This document shows positions 38,861 to 49,599 of a stretch of 64,000 nt of DNA, piece by piece. A program made the position numbers and the translations under genes. The stretch comes from Hormiphora californensis (lineage: Eukaryota; Ctenophora; Tentaculata; Cydippida; Pleurobrachiidae): positions 4,420,796 through 4,484,795 of the forward strand of contig CM035354.1 in the NCBI GenBank assembly GCA_020137815.1, in the 5' to 3' direction. The notes under the pieces were generated by a model, which saw only the letters and a program-made list of their open reading frames with translations, made no database searches and was not told where the DNA came from. How positions within the stretch are numbered: the stretch's first letter is position 1; every line of letters begins with the position of its first letter.

Positions 38861-40187
38861 ATGATACTAAAATCCGACCTGGGGCTTTTCCTGACAACTG
38901 CCTTCTTCGGGTTTGTATATTTGTCTCCTTGGGGAATGGCCTGGGCTGCATCCGGATTCTTCTCCACCTAAATTTTCTGAAACAGGGAATCCTGCAATCA
39001 CAGAAAACTACCCGAGATATCTACAATTTGGAGGAATTGCAACCATCGTTCTGACAAATTTGGCGTATTTGCTAGGAGTCAGGGGTACGAAGTATACAAC
39101 ACGAATTGTAGTGGCCTGCTTGATGGGCATCATTATCGTGTTTGGGGGGTTTGCTGCATCTGCCCTCTGTGACACCAGCTCCTGGGCTAAAGAATTCTTC
39201 ATCGCTACAACCGTTACCTACTGTCTCGGGTGTGCCCTAACAACAACTTTTAAAGCATCTATTTTTGTGGTCTGTGGAATACTTGGTAGTTGGGCAGTGA
39301 AAGGATTCATTTTGGGGCAGTCCTCTACCGGATTCCTCAGCTCTCTCCTAAGTTTGGCGACCATTGCAGCAAGAGGACAAGACCAGCCGCTGGTTTGTGC
39401 CTTCTACTTCTTCATCACCTCAACTCTCATATCTTCATCTTGTCTGGTGGTGTACAGTTGCTCCTTCATCAAACACCCTAGTGTTACCATGGTGCTAAAC
39501 ACTGCAGCACAGTATGTAGCGATAGAGCATGAGACTATGGCAGTCAAGATTCCGGAGGAGAGTACAGTTATTGTAGATCAACTTGCCCCTGAGGCTCCCC
39601 TATTTGTTGGAAAGCATGACGAGTTAAAAGAAGACCCGGAACTAAATCGAGGAAACTCGCTTCATCATGGTTATTGTAAAATCATTAAAAGTACTTGGGA
39701 CCTACTACTGTCACTGTTTGTAACACTGGTCCTCACCCTATCCGTCTACCCGGCTGCTATAGTGGCTATCAGGCCCCCTACCACCATTATCGCCCACCAT
39801 ACCTACACAGTAATAATATTCTGCTGTTTCGGACTAGGAGACTTGTTGGGAGCGGTAGTTGCAACTAGGATGACTCTTCCCAGGAGAGCAATACTCCCTC
39901 TAGCCCTGACGAGGGTAGTGTTTGTAGTGCTGGCCATCATGTGTAATGTACAACCCAGGACACTGCCAGTATGGTTCATCTCAGACTGTGCTCCCGCAAT
40001 AATTTACTTTCTCCTCTCTTTCACCAATGGTATTCTACTCTCTCTAGCATCAGCCATGGCGCCGGCAAGCGCTCAAGGAGCTGCAGAAAAGGGCAAGATA
40101 AGTAAACTTGTGGCTTTTGTGTCAGCGTTAGGAATGTTGATAGGAAGCATGACAGTGTTCCCTCTACTAAAACTGATAAATCTGTAG
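38861..40187 (+). CDS. ENT-type nucleoside transporter, copy 1 (frame break)
   Basis: Membrane transporter of the SLC29 (equilibrative nucleoside transporter) type, probably moving nucleosides across the plasma membrane. Intronless; about 441 residues from ATG 38861, with roughly eleven hydrophobic segments and a hydrophilic loop of about 50 residues in the middle. Features include PWGMAWAASGFF near the N-terminus, FCCFGLGDLLGA in the position of the ENT FNxxDxxGR signature (divergent), and SFTNGILLSLASAMAP. A surplus T at 38969 turns CCACCAAATTTT into CCACCTAAATTTT and creates an early stop. The intact neighbour copy shows the unbroken reading. It may be an assembly error, as elsewhere in this window, or an inactivated copy. 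The SLC29 call is moderately confident. Confidence 0.7.
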
Positions 40188-41215
40188 CTCGCTACCTGTC
40201 CCTTGCTAGCGCAAGGAAAAGGGTTACGGGTGACCAAGCGCAGCTTGACAATATTCAACAAAACAGCAGGAGAGAGAGAAAGGCAGAGACATGAGGCACA
40301 TTGCACAAGATATAATGGAAATTCGTGTGTATCTAAAGCAGAATGTTCTAGAACGGTCAACTTCTTCTAGAGCAGCCTTCCAATTAATGACCTCCATCAC
40401 TCATACCATATCGCTCGCCATACCGCATACGACTCAGCAATGATTAATGAATGACCTGGGATGACTTTTTTATCTGAGTGTGAATGCATAGTAAGATAAA
40501 AGTGTACATATTTTAATTTTATCTTTCTACAGAATGCAGATGTACAATATACATTATTGTCTGACTGTGAGATTCGAAAAGGCTATGGAATAGGTATAAT
40601 GCCAGATTAATCGATCCCAAAAGGGATTGGTAAATGGCCAGGATGAACCAGCGACGAGCTAAGAAGGGGGCAAGCAAGGGTACAACATAGCCTTCGGTGA
40701 CACTAAGGACGCGGAGAAGGTGTTCATGTGAGATCTTGTTATGTTCTAACCCTCGCAGGGCGCGCGAACCACAGTCTAGCTATATTTTTCATGAGCTAAA
40801 CTTTTCTGTGTGCCATATCCAATGCTTGTAAATATCATCCCACATGAACACCCTGTACATTCGGTTAGGGTTATGGTGTATCAGTGAGCACTGGCGATTT
40901 AGAAATAGAGACACACTTTTTCAATGGTGCATTTATGCAGGTTTATTTTATCTGCATAAAGGTTACCTTGCTCGACCCTCTCACCCTGCAAACATAAATT
41001 TGTATGCACTTTCCAGAATAAAAATAAATTACCGTCTGATTTTATGTTTGAAATCATCCCTTTTACAAGATAAAACCTACCGAACCTCCTCTCATTCGCC
41101 TAGGTCTTTCTGGCTTCCTCTTTGCATTTCAACTGCAGATTTTATCTTATCCAAATATCTTTCTTTTATTGCCGTGCTTATAACTTAACTACTTTAGCTT
41201 TAACCCAAAAGCAGA
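40188..41215. other. Spacer between the two transporter copies
   Basis: About 1 kb without a convincing gene. It should contain the promoter of copy 2 and the 3' UTR of copy 1. An ORF at 40844-41188 has no transporter similarity or domain. Confidence 0.4.
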
Positions 41216-42484
41216 ATGATACTAAAATCTGACCTGGGGCTTTTTCTGACAACTGCCTTCTTCGGGTTTGTCTACCAGTCTCCCTGGGGAATGGCCTGGG
41301 CTGCATCCGGATTCTTCTCCACCAAATTTTCTGAAACAGGGAATCCTGCTATCACAGAAAACTACCCACGATATCTACAATTTGGAGGAATTGCAACCAT
41401 CGTTCTGACAAACTTGGTGTATTTGCTAGGAGTTAGGGGTACGAAGTATACAACACGAATTGTAGTGGCCTGCTTGATGGGCATCATTATCGTGTTTGGG
41501 GGGTTTGCAGCATCTGCTCTCTGTGACACCAGCTCCTGGGCTAAAGAATTCTTCATCGCTACAACCGTTACCTACTGTCTTGGGTGTGCCCTAACATCGT
41601 CACTAAAAGCCACACTTTTTGTTGTCTGTGGTATTCTGGGAACTCAGAAATTCAAGGGGCTAATTCTGGGACAGTCTTCTGCTGGGTTTATTAGCTCACT
41701 CCTGAGTTTGGTAACCATAGTAATAGGTGGACAGAGTCAACCACTGGTCAGTGCATTCTACTTCTTCCTCACTTCCACCCTCATATCTCTCTCATGTCTC
41801 CTGGTATACCTGATCTACTTCACTAAACACCCCGGTGTTGTTGTGGCCATCAGCGGCACCCCTCAACTAAAATACGTGAAGGTAGAGAATGGGACTGATG
41901 AGACTCAAGAGGACCACATAGGAAAGGGGGATGAACAAGAGGAAGAAGGAGGTTTGGCTGAGCTAGGTTTTATTGGTCTGATAAAGCTAACATGGGACCT
42001 CCAATTGGCATTGTTTATAACCACAGTCGTCACTCTCTCAGTCTACCCAGCAGCTATAGTGGCTATCACGCCTCGTTCAACCATTATCGCCCACCATACC
42101 TACACAGTAATAATATTCTGCTGTTTTGGGCTGGGAGATGTACTAGGTGCTATGGCCGCAACTAGAGTAACCCTTCCCAGAAAATCAGTTCTCCCCCTAT
42201 CACTAGCAAGGATTATCTTTGTGGCTCTGGTTGTAGGGTGTAATGTGGAACCCCGAACTCTACCAGTTTGGTTCACTGCAGATTGGGTTCCCGGCCTAAT
42301 CTACCTGCTCCTCTCCTTTACTAACGGTATACTACTATCCATGGCGAGCTCCATGGCTCCAGACAGCACAGAGGAAGTGACGGTAAAGGGGAAAATAAGC
42401 AACTTGGTGGCGTTTGTGTCAGCGTTGGGACTGTTTACGGGAAGTATGGCAGTGTTCCCTCTACTACAGCTGATAAATCTGTAA
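41216..42484 (+). CDS. ENT-type nucleoside transporter, copy 2 (intact)
   Basis: Intronless 422-residue paralogue of the gene 1 kb upstream, same strand, intact from ATG to TAA. Same SLC29-like features: PWGMAWAASGFFSTKF, a central hydrophilic loop rich in Glu/Asp (about residues 215-245), FCCFGLGDVLGA, and SFTNGILLSMASSMAP. The N-terminal third is nearly identical to copy 1 at DNA level. The middle and parts of the C-terminal half differ clearly, with another near-identical patch around the TIIAHHTYTVIIFCCF segment. Both proteins end LINL. Substrate is unproven. Confidence 0.75.
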   Translation: MILKSDLGLFLTTAFFGFVYQSPWGMAWAASGFFSTKFSETGNPAITENYPRYLQFGGIATIVLTNLVYLLGVRGTKYTTRIVVACLMGIIIVFGGFAASALCDTSSWAKEFFIATTVTYCLGCALTSSLKATLFVVCGILGTQKFKGLILGQSSAGFISSLLSLVTIVIGGQSQPLVSAFYFFLTSTLISLSCLLVYLIYFTKHPGVVVAISGTPQLKYVKVENGTDETQEDHIGKGDEQEEEGGLAELGFIGLIKLTWDLQLALFITTVVTLSVYPAAIVAITPRSTIIAHHTYTVIIFCCFGLGDVLGAMAATRVTLPRKSVLPLSLARIIFVALVVGCNVEPRTLPVWFTADWVPGLIYLLLSFTNGILLSMASSMAPDSTEEVTVKGKISNLVAFVSALGLFTGSMAVFPLLQLINL

Positions 42485-42519
42485 GCAAGGTTCAACAAAC
42501 CACAGTGTTCCCTCTACTA
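42451..42519 (+). repeat. 53-bp duplication spanning the ENT copy 2 stop
   Basis: AGTGTTCCCTCTACTACAGC through the stop codon to AACAAACCAC (42451-42503) is repeated. The second copy starts at 42504 and is split after CTACTA by the inverted-repeat element, resuming at 43859-43897. Confidence 0.85.
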
Positions 42520-43858
42520 GGGTAGACCGGGGTAATTTGGACGGTTTTGGCATTCAATTGGTATTTCAAGAGCCATTAATTTACTTAATCAATTAGTTAG
42601 CTACTCAATTTGTGCAACTGAACCTTTATCTTGAGCCTCAGAACAAATTTGAATCGAAAACATAACTTTTAATTAGCTAATTAACCTTGTTAATGAAGGT
42701 AAGTCGGAATATTTTTGATCGCGAGACACGGGGCAATTTGGACTAGTGGCTTCTACACCAATCACAATGTGCGCATTCAATCACGTGACCGCGACACACC
42801 ACATTGCCCCAGCTGTAAATCTGCGATGTAAATCAGACAGAGGTTGGGGCTATTTGGACAAACTTAGATTGTAGCCACAGTTTTTGAGATATCGATTTCA
42901 AACTTTTCATTCATCTAGTAATTTAGTATCCCGTGCTATTCCTTTTTTCAAAATTAGTTAATTAAGTAGTAATTAGCCTAATTAACCAAAAAATTAAGTG
43001 TTCATCAGATCTATATCTGTAGGGTGCATTTTCGAAAGCTCAGGATTAGCCTAGTTGACTAGATAAAGATTTAATCTTATCCCAAATAGGGTTTTTGAGA
43101 AAATCAACATAAAAGATCAAAAAGCCACAAATAAAGCTACGGTTTTCAAAGGAATGATGTTTGTGTTTTCAGGTGCTTACAAGGCTAGAAATTACTATTA
43201 TGGGGATCCAGTCTAATAAATCATAACAGTGGCCGATTCCCACTCAATGTATTAAGTTGGATTGTCGAATGCCACACCATGGATTGACTTGTTACCTTGG
43301 CAACCAGAGAATTGGTTGTAAAATGCGCCTTTTTTTTCTATTTTTGGTCTATTTACTCAGTTTTAGCCATCTATATTGATTGAATAGGATAATTATGAAA
43401 GCAGGTTGTCTATGGTTACCATAGAAACGAGTATAATGGCGCCATGAGGCCAATTTGTATTAACCAATTTGCCCCATGGGGCAATTTGGTCTAGTCCAAA
43501 TTGCCCCATGGGGTAATCTGGATTATGACCGAATTGCCCCCGATTTTTTCGTCCGAATTGCCCCAAATTGTCCGAATTGCCCCGCTTCATTAAAATGCCA
43601 ATTAGCTAATTAAATCGAAAGCTAATGTCATTTTGATGATGAAACTGGATAGAAAAATATCATATTGTGAAATTCTGACCCTTAATTTAAATAATTATCA
43701 TAATTAAGTTTACCGAAATAAAGTTTAACTTTAAAGTCGTCATTTTTCGTTATTTCACACTAAACACCACAATTTAAAAGTCCCATATAAATCACTAGTC
43801 CACATTGCCCCGTCCTGTGACCACATTGCCCCACCGTCCAAATTACCCCGGTCTACCC
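42520..43858. mobile_element. 1.34-kb TA-flanked inverted-repeat element
   Basis: Termini are perfect inverted repeats, GGGTAGACCGGGGTAATTTG, continuing GACGG. TA is duplicated at the target (42518-42519 and 43859-43860), and the unfilled sequence is preserved in the adjacent duplicate at 42451-42503. Internally GGGGCAATTTGG-like words recur in both orientations (near 42731, 42846, 43490, 43510, 43570). There is no transposase ORF. TA duplication suggests mobilisation by a Tc1/mariner-like enzyme, but the superfamily is uncertain. Confidence 0.85.
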
Positions 43859-43898
43859 TACAGCTGATAAATCTGTAAGCAAGGTTCAACAAACCACG

Positions 43899-46420
43899 GT
43901 GCAGCAAGGAGATAAAACAAGCAGACATTAGGTAATGATAAACAGAGAGGGGGAAACTTGATTTGTTCAGACTGAGAAGAGAGAAACGTTATCGCATTCA
44001 GACTACTACTGCAGTATACAGGCCAACGGGCCTTCTAGAAGAAAACCCGCGGAGCTACCTGTCTCTCTCTCTCTCTTCCCCTAACAGAGCATGTCTCACC
44101 AATTTGCTCTCTCTCCCACTCTTTCTCTCTCTCTGACCATACATAATTTATTTCGGGCAGTCTTAATATCTTCTAGAACATTTAACTACCACCGCTATGA
44201 TTTTAGCACATGTGTATGTATAATACAACTTTTACACGGGAACTATAACTATTGATCTTTCTAACTTTCTTTTTATTTTGTAAAAAACAAAAGCACACGT
44301 TTGTTCGTCAGTATGATGACATGTAAAGTTCACTGTAAGTGGTTATAGTGGTTGGTAACCTAGCCTGGATTGCGGTCAAGAGGAAGAATCAAGCAGCGAT
44401 CTGAGTACGGCATATATCAAAGACAACAGAGAGAACTAAGTTAGCTTGAATATGTTATATTTATATCTAGCCTCGTCATGTTATCAAAACAAAACACCGG
44501 TCTGTCACTAACAAGAGAAGTAAGTTGTTAGAGAGAGAGAGAAGCACGTACGTCACTACAAGGAAATGGGGGACACAATGAGAGTGAACACAGTTACTGG
44601 CATTATAGATTCTACCTGGAAGTGTGCCAGAATTAATGGTAAACAGTAACTAGGTGGAAACAATGAAAGGTGTGTGAACAATGCTGAATAGTGGTTAGAA
44701 ACAAACAGAACAATAGAGTTTAGAAGCAAATAGAAGAAATAGAAGCAATAGAAGCAATAGAAGCAGTTCCGCAGATTGAAAAAGTAGAGTACGACGGGGA
44801 AGAACTGCGGCGAAGATCCCTCGTCATATGTCGCTCTGCTGTTACTCAACAATCTCTCTGTTATAGGTGGCGTACAGCAGCACAATGATCTCATCACAAC
44901 ACACACAGGATCAAATAGCGCTGCATAAACTCGATACCATCAAATAGAAACGAATAAAAGAGAGATCAGTACTAGAGAATGGGAAAGCGAGAGAGAAAGA
45001 GAGTGAGCGAGGGAGAGAGAACAAGAAAATATATGTATGTTGTGTGTAACATGTACACTATAGTGTACACGGATTCACAAATCTGAGTTTCGTATCTACC
45101 GATCGTACGAGTATCTGACGAGAGGAAGAGAGAGAAAGAGAAAGAGAGTTACATAGAAAAACGAAACGACACGATTAATTGGAGTGATCGTGAGATATTT
45201 TAAATAGTCCAGGCCATGGGAGGAGAATCGCCTCATTAGCACAGCTGCAGTATCTGCAGAGTCTACATAACAAACAACAGACATTTTATGCAGCCAGTAG
45301 GGTGTGCCTCACGAGATAGTTCTCTTTTTGAAGAGGAGCTTAGCCGCACCTTGCCTTGTTCGACCCCCTCTCCCCCTGTGTCCCGCGATGGCGAGAAAAT
45401 TAAACGGGTTTCGAACAAAACAAGCCGCACCCTCGCAACCAATTTGTTATGTTCCGTGGAGAGAGAGAGAGGGTCGAACAAGGCAACTACCAATAAGGGA
45501 CCAGTTTGTACCAATAAGGGGCGAGTATGACTATGATGTCCGTGACAATGAACGTCACAACAAAGACCCCCTACAAGCTATATAGTCCAATGAGTATGAG
45601 GGACAAGGCATTATAATATAATTATGTATGCAATATAACACCCAAATAATAATATTTACTGTGCTGAATATAGAATCACGATTTAGGTCACGGAGTAGGT
45701 GATGGAATTAAAGATAGTGCCCTACTTGCAAAAACATTCGTGAGAATTATACTCCCCCTCCTTTAGAACTGGCAGTGAGAATTGAATATGTCATGAGAAC
45801 TTCTCAAAAAATCTAAAAGTGAGCTAGTATGAGGTGACATGTGGCCAGTAAATCATGCCATGTGTTGTACACAGACAAGTCAACTCATTACAATATCAGA
45901 CCACGATAATAATCAAACCATAGCAGTGACAAACCATCAGACGAAATACACACTCTGAGAGAGGCAGAGAATAAATTATGTGCATAATAAATATTCTCAC
46001 GCGTATTTACCTTCCTTATATTCTCGATCATTCTCTTTCTTCCATCTTTCTCAATCTTTCTATCTTTCTATCATTTCAAATGATTTATCTCTTTCCTGAT
46101 CACGATTCTTTCTATTCTTTACTTCTGGCTTCTGGATAGAGAATCGGAAAGGGATAATTACACCAGATAACAACCAGATTCTGTACCACCAGCCCATGTC
46201 CATATACGTGTTGTTAATTTAACCTTCTCGAATAAGACGAGGAGGGGGAAGAAAGGCCACGTTTTTAATTTCTCATATCCAAACCCTTTTCATGTGCCAT
46301 AACCCCGAGCAGTCTTGTTTATTTAGGGTCCCATTATTTCCGGGAACTCCCGGAACTTTCTAGGAAACATGTTTTAACACTCAAGGCTCCCAGTCCAACT
46401 GACAGACTTCCGCATGAAAC
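43899..46420. other. Intergenic, no gene recognised
   Basis: Scattered GA/CT tracts (for example 44995-45020, 45120-45150) and short ORFs without domains. Nothing that can be supported as a gene. Confidence 0.4.
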
Positions 46421-47075
46421 ATAATAATAATAATAATAATATTCCGCGCTTATATACCGCCCATACCCGACAGAGACATGTCAAAATATTGACGATGTTC
46501 CGCCGAATCATCAGAGCGGTATATCCTCGACTACTTATATGACACACTCGAACAGCTCTGGTTGAAAAACAATATATAGACGACTAAATAAACTTGACTT
46601 ATAAAACTGAGGGAATAACTGGTCCCATAATCCTGTAGATATAAACTAAAACACACTATACTCACACCTGCTCGAAAAAAGGATACTAGGTAATGAATTA
46701 ATAACATGGCTAGAGAGAGGATGACACTGATTGCCCGCAGGCCCCACAACTACAACAAACATTACAACTCAGCCATGGGTTCCCCATCACCCACTCCAAA
46801 TGCACCAACGAAGAGATGTGTTTTCAGCCGGGTTTTGAAAGTATCCACATTAGGGATTGACCTGAGCTCAAGAGGAAGCTCATTCCAGACAGAGGGCAGG
46901 AATACTGATAACCTCCTACGTCTCAACTTAGAGTTGGCATTGATACTGGTCATCTTTGGATGTTTTAACCTATAGGGATCCGGAACATTAGTCATCCTCG
47001 TTGTCCTAGAGGTTCCCCAAGTCTCATCACGTGGCACCAAATCCTGGAGATAACACGGGGCTGTTCCATCAACGA
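46421..47075 (-). mobile_element. 5'-truncated LINE copy
   Basis: The minus strand carries the last ~110 codons of the ORF2 found at 49.5-52.5 kb (ending GAFGVGDGEPMAEL), its 3' UTR and the terminal ATT/TAA trinucleotide run (46424-46441). Protein identity is almost complete. The match begins within codons for VDGTAPCYLQ, near 47070. It is inverted relative to the full-length copy. The fragment is typical of incomplete target-primed reverse transcription. Confidence 0.9.
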
Positions 47076-47828
47076 AATGAAAATAAAGCCCGAGCTCGGT
47101 CGAGATAAACATAAAGATTTATAGAACCTTCAATCTGGTCCAACAACCAAAGTAAAAAAGTAAAGAGCTTACTGCTTTTGTTACCAGCTATTATGTGCTG
47201 CTGAGAACAAACAGATGAATATTATATATCCCATGTGGCATAATGCTTTATCATTATCCTTTGTTATTTCAGCAGGGAGGTGCTGCTACTGGTTGACATC
47301 TTGAACCCTCTCTTTGGAGAGACTGTCCATAATATGACATGGGGATTTAGTACCCATCATATATTATTCTAGAAAGGTCCCTAAGTGCACACCTGCTTTG
47401 GGAGAGAGTACTATAAGTTTGGAGAGAACTATAGGTCTGCAATAAATTTAATGGAGTCAAATAGCCGGTAAGTGATTACTTGACCCCCTCCCTCTCAAAC
47501 CTCACACCTGCCCGAGAAAAAGTCGTAACATTAACAATGAGACTTGAGAGGGGAAGATCTAGAGAGAAAGATAGAGAGATAGAGAGAGAGGGGTGATAGA
47601 GATTTTTAGAGGGAGAGGGAGCGAGAGAGCGTGTGTGAGAGAGAAAGAGAGAGTTAGGCCAGTGGTTGAGTGGACGAACATCTGCCATCAGATCGTTGTG
47701 TCGAGTATTGATGTTTTTGCTGCTTTCATTTTCTTTGGGGTACGTGACAATGATTTGATAGTCATATCGATCAATTTCATATAATCAACCAATGCAATGT
47801 TGCTTACATATTTGTCATTCAATTATAG
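47076..47828. other. Intergenic, no gene recognised
   Basis: AT-rich followed by a GA-rich tract (47560-47655). Short ORFs lack recognisable features. Confidence 0.35.
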
Positions 47829-47977
47829 AATCCTGTTTCTCAGGTTGATACGGTTTGCAGTGTGTAACAAGAACAGTGAGATCGGGTATGCCCTCATGAG
47901 AGACTACCTTTGTCAGGGAGATATCTCCTGGAGCGATCGCATAGAGGACACCGGAGTACGGTCTTTTGTTAAACTAG
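47829..47977 (+). CDS. Possible orphan exon
   Basis: A TTATAG acceptor at 47821-47828 and an AACTAG|GTACAA donor at 47977 enclose an open frame encoding about 49 residues (ILFLRLIRFAVCNKN, then GYALMRDYLCQGDISW). Composition looks protein-like. It may be an exon of a gene interrupted by the LINE insertion downstream, with the remaining exons not recognised. No family assigned. Confidence 0.25.
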
Positions 47978-48357
47978 GTACAACTCGTAGCTAATCGTAT
48001 ACTGTCTTAGCTCCCCACAATGGGAGACTCTTTCTCTGGTTGTAATGCTGCCTCGGCTCTAATTCCATAACCCTTGAATCCTGTCACGTATTTTGTTTTT
48101 CAATCCCACAATAACCTAACTACAAAGCCTCCCTGGGCTGCAAGTCACGCACAAAATATTTCATTATGTTATTATATTTCAAACTTTTCAACACTACTTT
48201 AAACAAATTAATTTGAGTTTGCCGTCAATCGTTCCGATAACTGTGTTAGCATCTATTCTCTAATCTTATAGATCTCTGTTAGGCCTACTTTAACTTAACT
48301 TACGAGTGATATCAGTGAAGAGTTTGCTGTTGGCCGGCGTGCAACGGGTGTTTTAGG

Positions 48358-49599
48358 ATGACCGTTACGAGTAATTATGACATATGTATCACTAAGAGTG
48401 ATTTTGAAGACGTGTTATCAGGAGAAGTATTTAGTAATGATTATAAGGGTAGTGATTTGTTAGTGTGCCTTGAGAGGGGTGACACTGTTTGTCCGTCGTC
48501 TGTCCATAAACCTCAGTTGTGGCATCTCCTCAAAGCCTGTTACAACATGCTTCCGGCGTCGGCACCGTTTTCTGTTCCTGGAGACCAGACTGATCTGAAA
48601 GAGTCGTTTGCAAAGCTGCACAAGGATCTGGTTTCCACTATCTCTGCTTTGGTCAAACCTATGGAGAATAGTAGAAGTGATATTGGTGGTGGTGATCCAG
48701 AGGAACCGGTTACACCTACGATGAAACACTACGTGAATATTAAAACTGGTATCAATGAGGAAGGAGGGCCAGGATTCTGTGCGAAGAAGTGGACTGATGA
48801 GGTCAAACCCAAAGTGGAAACTGCGTTGAAGACGATACCGGTGGTGAGATCCAGAGTGAACAGTGACCATACCCGGCTGTATTTCCCTAATGAAGACCAG
48901 ATGAAGGAAGCAGAGAAAGTTTTGACTCCTCTTGCACAGGACTGTTCTATGTCATTCTTCTCAGAGGAAGCCAAGAAGCTTGAACCAAAGGTTACCATTA
49001 ATGATTTGAACCCTGAACTACTGGAAAAGGAGACTATCCTGGCAGCGATTTTGGACAAAAATGAGGATATCAGAAAGCTTTATCATGAGGATAAGAAGTT
49101 GAAAGTGGTGTTTGTGAGCGAAAGAGATAGGTATGCAGTGATCCAGATGGCTCCAGAGATCCGGAGGCTTTTGTCTAACAACGGTGATAAACTCAACTTA
49201 GGTCTTCGACAACATTTTGTCAAGAACAGGTATCATGTGATTCAATGCTATCACTGTCAAGGATATGGACATATAGCAGGCTCAATCTACTGTCCTCAGA
49301 AGGAAAATCCTGTGTGCTGTTTTTGTGCTGGAACACACCAGACAAAGGACTGTAGAGCAAAGAAGAACAACGAGACTGGTAAGATGAAGTGTGTGAACTG
49401 TGCGGTGGGAGGATCAAGAGAGGACAAGAAGTATGCGAGGACCCATACAGCTTCTAGTATGTGGTGTCCCTCGTACATCAATGAACGAGCACGGCTTATG
49501 GAGAGGACTTCAGGTGTCAGCAAAGAGGAAAAAAACCTGTACTGGACGAGGACAAAGGAGGAACTACACAGGAAAAGACTTGGAAGATTGGGACATTAA
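48358..49599 (+). CDS. LINE ORF1, zinc-knuckle RNA-binding protein
   Basis: 413 residues from ATG 48358. The C-terminal third contains Cys/His clusters: CYHCQGYGHIAGSIYC (CX2CX4HX6C), then CCFCAGTHQTKDC (CX2CX3HX4C), then CVNC and more, the pattern of Gag-like ORF1 proteins in Jockey/CR1-type LINEs. The protein is expected to bind element RNA and form the ribonucleoprotein particle. The N-terminal part is not recognised. Its last ~20 codons overlap ORF2, and the slippery sequence at 49530-49536 lies in its reading frame. Confidence 0.9.
   Translation: MTVTSNYDICITKSDFEDVLSGEVFSNDYKGSDLLVCLERGDTVCPSSVHKPQLWHLLKACYNMLPASAPFSVPGDQTDLKESFAKLHKDLVSTISALVKPMENSRSDIGGGDPEEPVTPTMKHYVNIKTGINEEGGPGFCAKKWTDEVKPKVETALKTIPVVRSRVNSDHTRLYFPNEDQMKEAEKVLTPLAQDCSMSFFSEEAKKLEPKVTINDLNPELLEKETILAAILDKNEDIRKLYHEDKKLKVVFVSERDRYAVIQMAPEIRRLLSNNGDKLNLGLRQHFVKNRYHVIQCYHCQGYGHIAGSIYCPQKENPVCCFCAGTHQTKDCRAKKNNETGKMKCVNCAVGGSREDKKYARTHTASSMWCPSYINERARLMERTSGVSKEEKNLYWTRTKEELHRKRLGRLGH
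49530..49536 (+). promoter_or_regulatory. Candidate -1 frameshift slippery site A_AAA_AAC
   Basis: In the ORF1 frame the codons read GAA AAA AAC, so the heptamer A AAA AAC is correctly phased for simultaneous -1 slippage. After slippage reading continues CCT GTA CTG in the ORF2 frame without a stop. A short inverted repeat GGACATT-A-AATGTCC at 49591-49605 spans the ORF1 stop codon. It is farther downstream than usual stimulators. The function is inferred. Confidence 0.6.

Noticed and set aside
38913-38970. Alternative N-terminus of ENT copy 1 (MYICLLGEW)
   Set aside because: It is created by the surplus T at 38969; the intact paralogue shows that the true N-terminus starts MILKSDLGLF at 38861.
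46706-46975. ORF identical to one at 52310-52579
   Set aside because: It is the antisense of the LINE ORF2 tail, present wherever that tail is present.
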